Positions 1 to 11,289 of a stretch of 64,000 bases of DNA are shown here, in pieces. The notes beneath the pieces are model-generated. The model searched no databases. It had not been told where the DNA came from and saw only the letters and a program-made list of their open reading frames with translations. The position numbers were made by a program, and so were the translations under genes. Positions within the stretch are counted from its first letter, which is position 1, and each line of letters opens with the position of its first letter. This DNA comes from Phragmites australis (taxonomy: Eukaryota > Streptophyta > Magnoliopsida > Poales > Poaceae): the NCBI RefSeq assembly GCF_958298935.1, contig NC_084940.1:16177146-16241145 (forward strand), in the 5' to 3' direction.

Positions 1-540
1 ATGGCTCGCAAATCCTTCGCTCCCTCCAAGCTCTTACCGCCTCAAACCGCTACAATTCTTTAACCTCCAATTAACATACCATCGTTGCGCAAAAAAGGCA
101 CTCACAGACACCCGAACCCTAGAAGGTAATCGGTGGCCGCGCGGATCAAACCAACTTCCTCTCCCCCGAAATAATCACCCGAAAAATCCCCAAAAACAAA
201 GATGACGAGGAACCCTACCTCTACGAAGCGCGAGCGATCCGGGCGACTACAGTGGATGGAAAATTGGGGGAAGTTTCAAGCTGGAGGCGCGAGGGCTGGA
301 ATCGCGGGATCGGATCGGCTGGGGGAGCGGATGGGCAGGGGAGATTTTACCTGGTGTGGTCGAGAGGGATCGAGGGGGAAACAACCTAGAGAGAGGAAAG
401 CGTCGTGCGTTGGGGGTCGGGAGAGAGAGAGAGAAAGAGTATCACGGTGAGCAGATACCGATCCGGCTCCGCGTGCGCGTGGGAGAGAGAGAAAGCGGGC
501 GGGCGGGCAGGCAGGCAGGCGCCTCGCTTCAGAACTAGAC
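1..540 (-). other. Possible 5' end (leader and start codon) of a gene leaving the left edge
   Basis: Read on the minus strand, this stretch looks like the start of a plant gene. A CT-rich leader (GA microsatellites at 418-440 and 482-495 on the plus strand) is followed by the leader-like words CTAGGGTTC and then an ATG at 82-80. That ATG is followed at once by GTATGT, a good splice donor. Without splicing, the frame stops after three codons (ATG GTA TGT TAA), so any protein would need an intron directly after the start codon. The remaining 79 bases to the edge read as intron. The product cannot be named because no downstream exon is in the window. It could also be a leader captured by a transposon. 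Confidence 0.3.
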
Positions 541-2150
541 CTGATCATTTTTGACAGCTCGGCTCGGTAAATCTGACCCGGCTCAAAAAAAAAAAGCCTG
601 ACTAGTGCATCGGATTGGGCTTGGGTTTAACTTCTTAGTTGCAGATTTTATTTTGACTGAGCTCGGGTTTAACTTTTATTGTAGATTTTTTGGATCAAGC
701 TCAGGCTTAATTTATAGTTGCAGATTTCCAAAAATATCCAAAAACCCTCGAGAAAACACAAAAAATCGAACAGGCTCGAAAAAAATCGATGTCTGGTCAG
801 GCTCGGACCGAGAAGTCGAGCATGTGGTTTACCCATTATGCTTTTTATAAAGCCTAACCCAGCCTTTGAACCGCGTCGGTCCATCGACTAAGGAAGAAAA
901 ATCTGCCGGCCCGTGGGGGCCAGTGGTGGGATGCTGCAAAGGATTTTGAGGTATTTTCAATTTTAAATGTGTAACATCCTAAAATTCGCAACTTTTTAAA
1001 AGACGAAATCATCAAAAGTCTCTCCTTTAAATTTACGAAATGTTGGTGGGATCTTAAATGATTTCTATGCCGCACGCTGTTCTTCTTGGTATCTTTATTG
1101 GATCTTATTGCTGCAGCATAATTCGTTTCCTTTAAACTCTGGCCGAGAAAAGAAATTCAAACCGTATGTAACATGGGCCTGTCACCCTTTTGTCCAGCCT
1201 GCTCTGTTTTCTTCAGGCCCACCTAGGAAATTAGACAAGCAGCAGAAGCAGCCCTCGTGCACACGCTAAAGCCCAGCCCAAGGTTGCTTCGTGGACCAAG
1301 CCGAGCCTCACGACGGCAAGCAGCGCCGTCTCCGTTTCTTGACCTGCCACGCTCGCTCTCGAATCGGAGGACGCAGGCCACGCGACGCCGTTGCCGAGCG
1401 CCACGACCCCGCTGTCCCTGCGCAAGCGTGCCACGGGATCAGCCAACCCGCTTGTCCTTGTCCTCGCTGCCCTACTCGCGACCCAAGCTGCGCGCGTACG
1501 CCCACGAGCGCCGTTGCACTCCCCGCTTAGGACCTAGTTAAGCATGGGGGCCCGGAATCCTGAACCCCAAACCCATCACCAGAGTGCAGTTTTTACGTCG
1601 ACTGTGCAACCTCAAAATTCAGTGGCCTGATGCCTAGGAAAGTGTAAACTATATACTATGTTAGACTCCATTACATCCTCATGGGAATTCTCATATCAGT
1701 TCGGCACTAACACTTGCGTTGTCACCTAGTTTATTCTTGTAGCATTAACATGTATGTTGGCCCAATATTACAACGTTTCTACTGTCTATCAGAGATATTT
1801 AGGATTTTAATCACACCGATCACCTTATTTAAATTTTGGTTTGTTCATCGGACCAACTCCAAAAAGAATTTACTCTAGACACAGTCGAAAGAAGCAAAAC
1901 CATGATTGGACGCACGTTCACTTGTATGCCATCAAACGAGTAATCGACTCGTTAGCCAGCAAAAATAAATCTCTATATACTAATATAAAGCACCAGTTTC
2001 GACGTCCTCCCCCACCGATCCCGTGTTTCGTCGCGCCAGCATTGATACCTCCCACACCCCGTCGGACCAAAATTCCGGAACCAGCCTGTCGACCAACGTT
2101 CAGCTCCCACCTAGACTGCCCGTTTATAGCAATCATCACCACGGTGGTTA
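541..2150. other. Intergenic stretch without a supported gene
   Basis: No exon or domain is recognisable. Bases 550-860 carry dispersed GGCTCGG and GGGTTTAAC words resembling a decayed miniature transposon, but no clear ends were found. Bases 966-985 read like a gypsy LTR end (TGTAACATCCTAAAATTCG) without further support. Bases 1230-1530 are GC-rich with open frames on both strands, which is expected from composition alone. Confidence 0.4.
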
Positions 2151-2530
2151 CACTATTGGAGAAAATATTTTTACAGACGATTCAAAACCCTGGTGCGGGA
2201 CGTTTTTTCGAACCATCTGTAAAAAAGAGTCTATACAAATTAGATTTATGTACAAAGAAAAGATTTGTACAGACAGCTTGTAATTGGAGCTATCTGTACT
2301 AATTATTATCACAGATGACTCCAAGTTAAGAGGCGTTTGTGATATAGGAGCAGTACAGACAGCTCCAATAACGAGTCATCTGTACTAGGAATATCACAGA
2401 TGGCTCGAAATCTAGAGCCGTCTGTGAATATGGTACAGTACAGATGGCTCCATTTTTGAACCGTCTGTACTGTGAATTTATACATATTGTTGTAGTTTGA
2501 GAACCGTCTGTACTGTGTATTTATACAGTA
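2151..2530. repeat. CACTA-1 terminus and subterminal repeats
   Basis: About ten copies of a motif close to ACAGAYGGYTC occur in both orientations, for example ACAGATGGCTC and its mirror GAACCGTCTGT. They start right behind the CACTA terminus. In CACTA elements such repeats bind the element's own DNA-binding protein. Here the array is the best evidence that 2151 is a real terminus. Confidence 0.65.
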
Positions 2531-2899
2531 CTCAATTCACAAATTACTGAATGTAAACCGACATATATGAACAACATGCACACAACAGATCATTTACATT
2601 CAAATAATAACAAATCGAATAACATACACATAGATCATACACACAACAAATCGAACATATTCATTCAATAATACACATAGCCATTCACAATTAAAGTTAT
2701 ACACATATATCACAAAGTCATACACATAAACAGTAATAAAATATCAATATTACAAAGTCTGACAACATTGCAAAGCATTCTTCATTCTTGCGTCAACCCT
2801 ATGAATTAAAAGGAACTAATGAGTTCATTTGCTTCATTTCCTATATCATTAGCCATAAAAGTATATTACATTAATACACTACAAGATGCAAGTATTTTC

Positions 2900-3765
2900 A
2901 ATATATTGAACTGGCCAGCTTCTGTTGAGATTACAAATCTTGACTAATAAAGTTTTCGGGATCATAAATTCGCCGGTCTCCTTTATAATCTCCCCAAGTA
3001 TGAAACTGACAAGCCTTTTTTGAATATACATGAGACCGTCCTTCGTGAGATTATTTGTAGAAAAATTATATGTCTGTAGAAGAAACTTAAAATAGTTAGA
3101 CACAACGATAAAAAAATACATTTTAATATACTATAATTACACTAACCGACAGATATACTGGTGGAGTAGAGCCAATGATTTGCAGCATATACTGGGCAAC
3201 ATAGAACCCGCATAGGTTGGTTCGCTGCGGCTGCCTGTGACACTGCAGAAATTTGTTCACGGTACATTTAGTTCTACGAAATGCATATTATAATATTAAA
3301 TTAATGTACGATGGAGGAATTATTATCGAAAACTTATGTTGGTGGGTCACCGAGGGTTTATCTATTAGTACAATCCCGCCCATCGAAACATACTTCGCGA
3401 ACGCCCTTGCAAACAAATCTGTCATATCTGAATACCTCTCTGGCTCGTAGTACATTGAGTCAAAGTATACGCAGTGTTGATTGTATGTATAGATACAAAC
3501 TAACATCCAATGATCTCGGTAGTTGTATGGTAGAAGAAAAAGGTCCTTCGATCCACAGAGAGTGACCATGGCCTCCGTGATGTATTTTTCGACTTCCCCC
3601 GGAGACCAAATGATCGTTGACCCACATATGAGTTGTGGGTTAAGGCATCCAATTCTCGGATTCTCTCTCCTAGCTTCTTGAATCATAAGTCTATGAATAA
3701 GAGTAATATAGATGAATGAGCATATCAATGAGTTAGGCAGTTCATTAATCATAGACCACGATTAG
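2900..3765 (-). pseudogene. C48 (Ulp1-like) cysteine protease domain of CACTA-1
   Basis: The longest open piece (3752 to 3288) reads like the core of a C48 SUMO-protease-like domain. It contains LLPYNYRDHWMLVCIY with the catalytic His-Trp pair, then VYFDSMYYEP with the catalytic Asp. After a probable intron the frame resumes near 3260-3150 with RTNLCGFYVAQYML, whose Cys is the expected nucleophile. A tail resembling GEIIKETGEF follows near 3000. The triad residues are therefore all visible, but frame changes and stops between the pieces argue for a pseudogene. Such protease genes are common passengers in plant CACTA and Mutator-like elements; the CACTA-type repeats beside it favour the former. 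Confidence 0.65.
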
Positions 3766-4490
3766 TAACACTTACAGTGTCTAGCATCTCACTAGACATT
3801 GTCCAGCTTGTCAAGACGGTAGAGGAGGAATAAATTCTCAAAGGTAACAAGCAAGGATCCAGCAGGTTGCATAAAATGTTGCTGCTGGTACTTGGCACTG
3901 AAACTATGAGGAGAAAGATGTTTCTCCTCATGGATCCTCTTCATGTATAGGTTGTGCAGAATCATACTTGTCCAGCCCAATTGCTCTAACAATTTCTTGC
4001 TCAGTAACGGCTGGCCTACCATGTAGGTATTTGACAGATATTCTTCTACCTCCTTGCTCTTGTCCTTCTATTTGTTGGCTCTGCGCTCTTCGGGAGGTGC
4101 TGTTTTGGCAGATTATTGGCCAGATTTGCTAGACAATTTTTGTTGCTCATGTGGTGCGGAAGGAGATTTGAGCTTTGGTGGAGCATGACGTAAAGAGAAG
4201 TCACTGTCATCGTGTACTGGAGACAGAGGCTGCGAAGGTAGTGGAGGTGCAACCAGTGTTATGAACTTCTTCAACCACTGGATGAAGGAGTGGACGGCCT
4301 CCCCAAGTGTCCTGACATCATCCTGCAGCACCACAATCATCATCATCTACACCAAATTCCTCATCATATTCTCTTCTTACGTCGACTTCGGGTTCTTCGA
4401 CGATACCAACGTCTTCATGCAACACATTCTGCTCTTCACCATGTTGCTTCCATCCATTTATCCACTAAAGGAGATACTGTGACATAACCG
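3766..4490 (-). pseudogene. N-terminal part of the CACTA-1 second gene
   Basis: Upstream of the protease domain on the same strand are open pieces with a proline/serine-rich linker (4346-4113), a segment reading LLSKKLLEQLGWTSM, then SAKYQQQHFMQPAGSLLVTF and LFLLYRLDKLD. This order precedes C48 domains in grass CACTA second genes. Several stops and frame changes interrupt it. No start codon could be assigned. Confidence 0.45.
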
Positions 4491-4646
4491 GATTTGATTT
4501 GTTTTTAATTTAATGTTAGTTCCTCCTATTGGGTTTACATGTAAGAAGACAGTTTTTGAGTATCGTAGCTTATAAGAATACAGCTAAGAAAACCCTAAAC
4601 TTGTGTGCCCTATCAATATAGGTTCCTTTTGACCAGTAATTGAGTT
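4491..4646. other. Spacer holding the left hAT target duplication
   Basis: No gene is seen. Bases 4639-4646 read ATTGAGTT, the left copy of the 8-bp hAT target duplication; the right copy at 13892-13899 is ATTGTGTT. Confidence 0.6.
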
Positions 4647-5184
4647 TAGGGATGAAAACGGTAATGGTAAAATTCAGAATTCTGGAGACCGTTTTCAAAG
4701 TTTTCTGACCGCACAAGCCGTAAACAATATTCCAAAAAAGTGAAAATGGAAACATTAAAACTATGCAAAAAAATTTAGGGCACTTCCGATCGTTTTTGAG
4801 TTTTTCCTTTTTCGCAGGTAATTTCCGGCAGTAATTATCAGATTTCTTGGCTCAACCACAGAGCTCACACCAGCACCAAGATGCGGCACGGGGCTACCGT
4901 CGCACCAGCACAACAAGGTGCGACACGATGGTGAGCCCTCGGATCAACCTTTAATAGATCAATGACAAAAGGCAAAGCACATCGGCCGGCAGCGAAATGA
5001 ACACGCACACACACGGACAGGATAAAATGCACTCCAATAGATCAAAGAAACCGGCATGGCCCGAGCGGCAATGAGGCGCCACCCCCTTCTCCTCTTCTCC
5101 ATCGGGTGACAACATCACGTAGATGCAGGCAGCAGTAGGGTGCCACCGCTCTACTCTTCTGTGTCACCCCCTCATCAATTGTGG
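4647..5184. other. Left arm of the hAT element, non-coding
   Basis: After the terminal repeat the sequence has AT-rich subterminal words up to about 4800, then a GC-richer stretch with GCACCAGCA words. No transposase-like frame was found. Confidence 0.5.
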
Positions 5185-8100
5185 TGTGAGGAACCGTCCA
5201 AACAGTATTCTAATTAATCTTTAGGAGGATTATTATTCATAAATACAACCTCAATGATTAACTAGAATACCATCCCGGTAGTCCCAATACGTGTTTTGTG
5301 CCCAAGATCGGAACACATACCTTTCCAACATGTATATCACAACATAGCTTAAGAAAGAGTGAGTAATTAAAGTTATATTACAAGCTCTTAAGCATACAAC
5401 CATTTGTAACAGTTTACACAAAGAGATACTATGCAACGGAAGATTAAAATATTAACGACAACAAAAGGAGAGTGGAGTCATATGCCCTTAGGCTCCACCC
5501 CAAAAGCTACGTCTCATCAGAGTAGGATGCACTACTCTTGCCCACCACCTGCATTGGCGGGCACAAAGTAACCAAACACTGCCTCACCCTCACCAGCAGA
5601 TCCTGAAAGCGCAGGCATAAGTACGAAGTTACTAGCAAGACTTAAACCATATAGAGCACATATATGTAGCTCGACTCTAGGATTATGCATTGAGCTGTTA
5701 GCAAGAGTAGACCACAAGGTTAAGTAAAACATATGCGGTAAGCAACCTAGACACATATGTGTGAGCATCTATACTTAACTAAAAAACAACTACCTTTCTA
5801 CCCTGTAAACCACAACTTGAATATGTATGTATAGTAACTATAGTATATCATCAACAAACTACCAACCAATTCCATCATACCATAACTTTATCCTACATTC
5901 GTAAACTCTACGACCGATACAAATAAAACAATAGTATACTCATGAACGAGAGCGTGGTATTTCGAAATATTTTTGCACCCTACAGGGGGTACAACTTTAC
6001 CCACACGACTCAAGGACTATTCGGCTTGTGCTACTCACGAAAGTACATGCAAGGGCATACTCAAGTCAACCTTTCTCATACCTGGAACCACCCACTTGCA
6101 ATACCCCTATGGCACCTGGGTTACCGCGAGCATGTCCGGACACCTCCGGCTCTCCGCCATATTGCTTCTCCTTTTCTTTTTCTCTTACGCGTCATAGAGC
6201 CGCAAGGCAAGTGTCGGCACGGAATATGATAATCGGCTTACCTTACCACAGATCAGCATGTGGTGAGTACGGAAAGTGCTAGAGCCAACTGTATCCACGG
6301 ACGGCCTTAAACGATGCAAGCGGTCTATGGCATCTGGGCTCCTCTCCCGAACTAACCAGAGGACTCCTCCTGGGCAGAAGATACCCCTAACACTACCCAC
6401 ATCTCACCTCAATTTCACATCTCAACCTCATCTTTGTATCTATGAATAGTGATTAAGCTCTAGGCTCGCGAACAACGGCAGCACCGACGCTTGACTTCTA
6501 CCAAGGACCTAAGCATTGCTAAGCATTTCGAATAAACCTTGAAGCTAGACACCAACCATATAATGAAGGCTACAAGGATACGGATTTATCAATAAGTCAA
6601 GGCAGAGATAATGCATCATCATAGGTTCGACCTATATCAGCCCGACACTGGACCCAACACATGCAAACATACACAAAGCATAATTTATTAATTTAGACTT
6701 TATTTAATTTGAACAAAGGGTGCATTATACTTAAATGCTTGCCTTGCTGCTCTAGGGTTTTCCCGATACTTCCCGAACAGAACTCGCAGAAGTGGTGTGC
6801 CTCAATGTCGCCCTCGATCACACTCGAGTCACGTTCCGGACCTTCGTTCACTAATGAAGAACGCATGCAATGATGAGCATGAATGACGTGCAAAGACGGA
6901 TGCTCCATAGTGTATGATGACAGTGGAGATGCAATGCCTCATGACAAGAGTTTAAAGCATCAAATATTTCTTGATTTGGATTCATTATTAAACATTTAAT
7001 ACTTTTCTGGATTTATTTATCTTAACTCCAAGATTAGCCCTAAATAGACAATAAATTCATACTTAACATGAGGGTGATTATTTTTAATGAGCAGGGAATC
7101 AGTCAATGAGATTCACACAATTGATTTCATCAATTTTGGATCCACCAATAATTAATTATGCATTAATGAAGATCAAACCATATTTTATTAACCCATGTAA
7201 TTTAAATACACATTTCATAGCTCCCAGTATTTTTATCATGTAGATTATGATCATAAAAATCTAACAAAATTGGTTTCACTATTTTTGGAGCAATATTCTA
7301 TTTTCTATGCATTTTACAACTCTCAGCCGAATTGTTAGTTGAACCAATATTCAAATTCACATTTTCTGGTTTTCCTGAATATTAAAAGGCCTAAATCCTT
7401 TTTGCACCCACGCTGAGCTAGCCACGGTGGCTGATAGTAGGCCCGACAGGTTTGACTTTAGTCAAAATCGACCGAGGGCAGGGCGGCACTGTGCCAGCGG
7501 CACGACCTGGCATCGTCGGTGGCGAGCGGCAGTGCAGCTCGACCAGCCAAGGGCACCAGTGGCACTACGCGTGCACACGGTCCTGACTGACACACATGTG
7601 GCCGACGGTGATAGCCGGAGGATGGCAGTGACGGCGCATGGTGGAAACAACACGACGGTGGGTTGGTTCAGCTCACCGGCGGCTAAATGACGATGCAATG
7701 GAGTCGGACGAGGGAAGCTAAAGCTTCTACGAGGACACACGAACCAAACCATGTGCTCGCCAGCCGATGGGCCCGGTCGGAACTAGGCCGGCGGTGTGCG
7801 GGCATGGGCGGTGGAGCTCGATCGCCAAGGAAAGTCGCGTCGGCGACGGGCTAAGGGCCAAAGCACCTGCGCACAAAGGAGAGAGGAGAGTGAGGAAGCT
7901 AACTATGGGTTCGGTCGGGCTAGAGAAGCTGTGGTCCGGCAGCTCGGTGGTGAGGTGCGGAGTGAAGCTGTCGGAGATGAAGAAGATGGCGGCTCGACCT
8001 CTAAATCCGGCGAGAAATGCGCCAAATTGACCGATGAGGGCTCGGTGGAAGCTCTGGCGCCACCCTTCAGTGCTCAGAGGAGCTTGGCCAGGGCAGATTT

Positions 8101-8829
8101 GATCTCAGCTCAACAAATTTTGGTTGGCAGCATGTGCGGCTCTGAGTTCGCGCTCTGCTCTGCGTGCTCTATGCTGGGCGGCCGAGTGAGAGAGAGAGGA
8201 GAGTAGAGAGAACGAGGGGGGAGGAGATAAGGGCGATGCCCAGCACCTCGGGAAGGAGCACAGTGTCGTGCTCGACTCATCCGGTGATATGGCTAGCCTC
8301 CAAAGTCAAGGAAAGCGGCGGGCAGAGGTAGAGAGCGCAAAGAGAGCCGGAGAAATGGGTGATGAACAGTTGCCAACAGAAAAAATATCCATCCCACTTC
8401 TTCTATTCAAAAGGACACCTTACCGAGGTCCAAAAATAACGGGACAAATTTTGTGTGAAACTACAATTCATGTGCAACCCATTTTAATTTGTTTGACCCA
8501 TAATTCCTAAGCCAATTTCAATCTAAAATTCTCCAAAATGCAAGCTTTTCTAAATTGTGGTAATTTTTATACCTTCAAAACCATTCCCAAAAATTTGGAA
8601 AAAAATCACCAATATTCCTCATTTAACATGGACTAATTTCTAAAATTATTTCCAACCTTATGTTTCATTGCAATATTGTGAGTTGCTTCACAAAGCACCG
8701 CTTAACATTAATTTTCACAATTTAGGTTTAATTAGAAATGCATGTTCATAATTTCTCAAAACGATTAAGCAGGATGCCAATGATGCTTATGATTCTTAAT
8801 GACATGCTTAAGTCATTTGGGCTATTACA
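5185..8829 (-). repeat. Gypsy A 3' LTR (long, about 3.6 kb)
   Basis: On the plus strand it begins TGTGAGGAACCGTCC and ends GGGCTATTACA, giving TG...CA ends. Positions 7031-8829 match 11290-13004 closely throughout, with scattered substitutions and small gaps. GC-rich sequence at 7400-8380 on a background of AT-rich sequence resembles an LTR promoter/leader region. Open frames inside it (for example 7427-7690 and 7796-8206) are judged to be by-products of composition. The left limit is inferred from the sequence style, since the other LTR lacks this part. Confidence 0.65.
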
Positions 8830-9470
8830 AAACTCCCCCCCGCCCCCTCCTTAAAAGAATCTCGTCCCGAGATTCGGGTGAAGTGCGGGAAAGAGAGCAA
8901 GGAAAAGGAGTCTTCAGGATTGGAACAACGTTGACATCACTAGGTGATACGGCAGTTCTGCATGACATATTTCCCAGACCTCGGGAAAATTCCCAGGTTT
9001 CTGACTACCATATTCACCTAGACAAGTTAATCTTACAACAAGGATATTACACGATAATAAGACAGGTGCCAGGTGAGTGACGGTGGTGTCATCATCCTTT
9101 CTCATCTCAGTTCATTGACATGACAAAGTTACAACTTCTATTTGTATTCATGAGAGAACAAAGGTGAGGGTGATCTCCTTGGTGACTTGATGGTGATTGT
9201 GTATATATATAAGAAAAACAGGAATACAAGATTCCTACTAACCCATAGGTGGTGTGGGCGGAACGATGGAACTTTCATCTACTCAAAAGTGAACGCATCT
9301 CAACATCATGCAGGTGTTTCATGACGTCTATATTACTATAGCACCTACACGCGGTGATACCACGTTGTGAGGAATAAAAACTAGTGCAACCCTCACAATT
9401 TTGAGAAAAACTCGGGATAATCGGCACGAAGCCGATCCTCACATTCCCACGTCGCTTCACCTTCGGAGTG
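8830..9470 (-). other. Gypsy A polypurine tract and 3' untranslated region
   Basis: Directly inside the LTR the plus strand has AAACTCCCCCCCGCCCCCTCC, a purine tract on the coding strand where plus-strand DNA priming would start. The rest up to the chromodomain has no gene. Confidence 0.6.
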
Positions 9471-11289
9471 ATTACTCCACTGTACCTTGAGAAACTTAAT
9501 TAACTTGCGTCGCATCTTTCATTTGACTTCCTCAAGAATACGATCCGGATGTTCACAGTAGGAGAAATCTGGTTGCAATCCTTGGTTTGCAACTTCAATG
9601 ACTTCAGTTCGGACTCGAAGACATTTCTTTAATTGAGAGACATGGAAGACGTTGTGCATAGCGGAGAGGGACAGAGGCAAGTCCAACTGATAGGCCACCT
9701 CGCCATGCCAAGCAACGATTTTAAATGGACCAACATAGCGAGATGCTAGCTTCCCTCTGACTTGAAAGCGTCGAACTCCTTCGAGAGGAGACACCTTAAG
9801 ATAGATAAAATCCCCAATCTCAAACACAAGATCTCGTCTGCGGTGATCCACATAGCTCTTTTGTCGGGACTAAGCTGTGAGGAGACTCTTGTGAATCGTC
9901 AGAACATGTTCTTCTGCCTCCTTGACCAAGTCTTGCCAAGAAAAGCCCTTTCACCAGATTTTGACCAATTCAACAGCATTTGGCATCGTCGGCCATACAA
10001 AGCTTCAAACGGTGTCATCTCAAGGCTCGCTTTGTAACTGTTGTTGTAAGAGAACTCCACAAATGGCAAGCAGATTTCCCACTTCTTCCCATATGTGAGG
10101 ACACAAGCCCTCAACATATCTTCTAAGATTTGATTCACCCTCTCGGTTTGACCATCGGTCTGAGGATGATATGCAGTACTATGGAAGAGCTCGGTTCCCA
10201 TAGCTTCATGAAGGCCCTTCCAGAAATGGGAAGTGAATTGAGTGCCTCTATAAGAAATGATTTTCTTTGGAATCCCATGGAGGCAAACAATCCGAGTGAG
10301 GTACAGCTTCGTGTACTGCTTGACTGAAAAGGTGGTCTTGACGGACAAAAAATAAGCGGATTTTGTCAACTGGTCCACAATGACCCAAATTGAGTCATAC
10401 CCATGAGAGGTCTTCGACAATCCGGTAATGATATCCATACCAATCTCCTCCCACTTCCAAGATGGAATGGGCAAGGGCTAAAGCGTACCGACCGACTTAA
10501 GATGATTGGCCTTCACTCTTTAGCAGACGTCACACTCGGCTACATATCAAGTGACCTCTCGCTTCATGCGAGTCCACCAAAATCTAGGCTTGAGAACTTT
10601 GTACATCTTGGCACTCCTTGGATGAATAGATAGCAAGGAATCATGAGCTTCATCCAGGATCTTCTTTCTCAACTCCAGAACTTTAGGGACCACTAATCTC
10701 TTCTCAAACCACAAGACACCCTCGTCATCTTGGGTAAAGCACTTGGCTTGCCCCTCCTTGATCTTATCACGAATCATTTTCATGCCCTTGTCCTTCTTCT
10801 GAGCTTCCTTAATTTGGTCTATGAGAATGGATTTCACCTCCAAGTTGGAAAGGTAACCCTCTGAAACCATCTCAAGACCAAGTCTTCGAACATCATCATA
10901 GAGGGTGGAATCATTGGGCGAGACCATAAGACAATGACAATGAGTCTTTCAACTTAAGGCATCGGTGACCACATTCGCTTTGCCGGGACAATAATGTACT
11001 TTCAGCTCATAATCTTTGATCAGCTCGAGCCATCTTCTCTGCCTCATATTCAGATTAGCTTGAGTAAATATGTACTTGAGAATTTTGTGATCCATATAGA
11101 TATGGCATAGATTTTCCAATAGATAATGGCGCCAGATCTTCAAGGCATGGACAACTGCTGTGAGCTTTAAATCATGGGTTGGGTATTTCTCCTCATGGCG
11201 CTTCAATTGCCGCGAGGCATAAGCAACAACTCGGCCTTCTTGCATGAGGACACATCCAAGGCCTATGCGTGAAGCATCACAATAGACAT
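9470..11289 (-). pseudogene. Gypsy A pol remnant: RNase H, integrase, chromodomain
   Basis: Order on the minus strand: RNase H (11289-10949; [18 protein letters not shown]), integrase HHCC zinc domain (10927-10480; HDSLLSIHPRS, then ECDVC), integrase core (10474-9899; MDIITGL, FTSHFW, YHPQTDGQTERVNQ) and integrase C-terminus (9851-9519; FHVSQLKKCL), leading to a weak chromodomain near 9500. The integrase Asp normally found in SDRG is Tyr here (ISYRGTQF), so the catalytic triad is broken, while the Glu of QTERVNQ is kept. The reading frame is split by several stops. At the upstream edge RNase H ends abruptly at a YCDAS-like motif and joins LTR sequence at 11290. Confidence 0.8.

Larger units (their letters stand above)
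2151..4638 (-). mobile_element. CACTA-1: remnant of a CACTA (En/Spm) transposon, 3' part
   Basis: One terminus is at 2151, where the plus strand reads CACTATTGGAGAAAAT, followed by a dense cluster of inverted ACAGAYGGYTC words typical of CACTA subterminal regions. Inward lies a minus-strand C48-type protease gene, which CACTA elements often carry as their second gene. No TNP2 transposase and no opposite TAGTG terminus were found before the hAT element begins at 4647. The element is therefore either truncated or interrupted there. The base triplet before the terminus is TTA, but its partner could not be located. Confidence 0.6.

Noticed and set aside
1231..1541. Overlapping open frames on both strands in a GC-rich stretch, as a possible exon
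   Set aside because: No family motif or splice context; open frames on opposite strands are expected at this GC content.
2877..2890. CACTACAAGATGC as another CACTA terminus
   Set aside because: It lies at the end of the C48 gene and lacks subterminal repeats in the expected position; the site at 2151 is better supported.
7427..8510. Open frames in the GC-rich region, as host genes
   Set aside because: The region is part of the gypsy A LTR and recurs at 11640-12600 with frame-changing differences.
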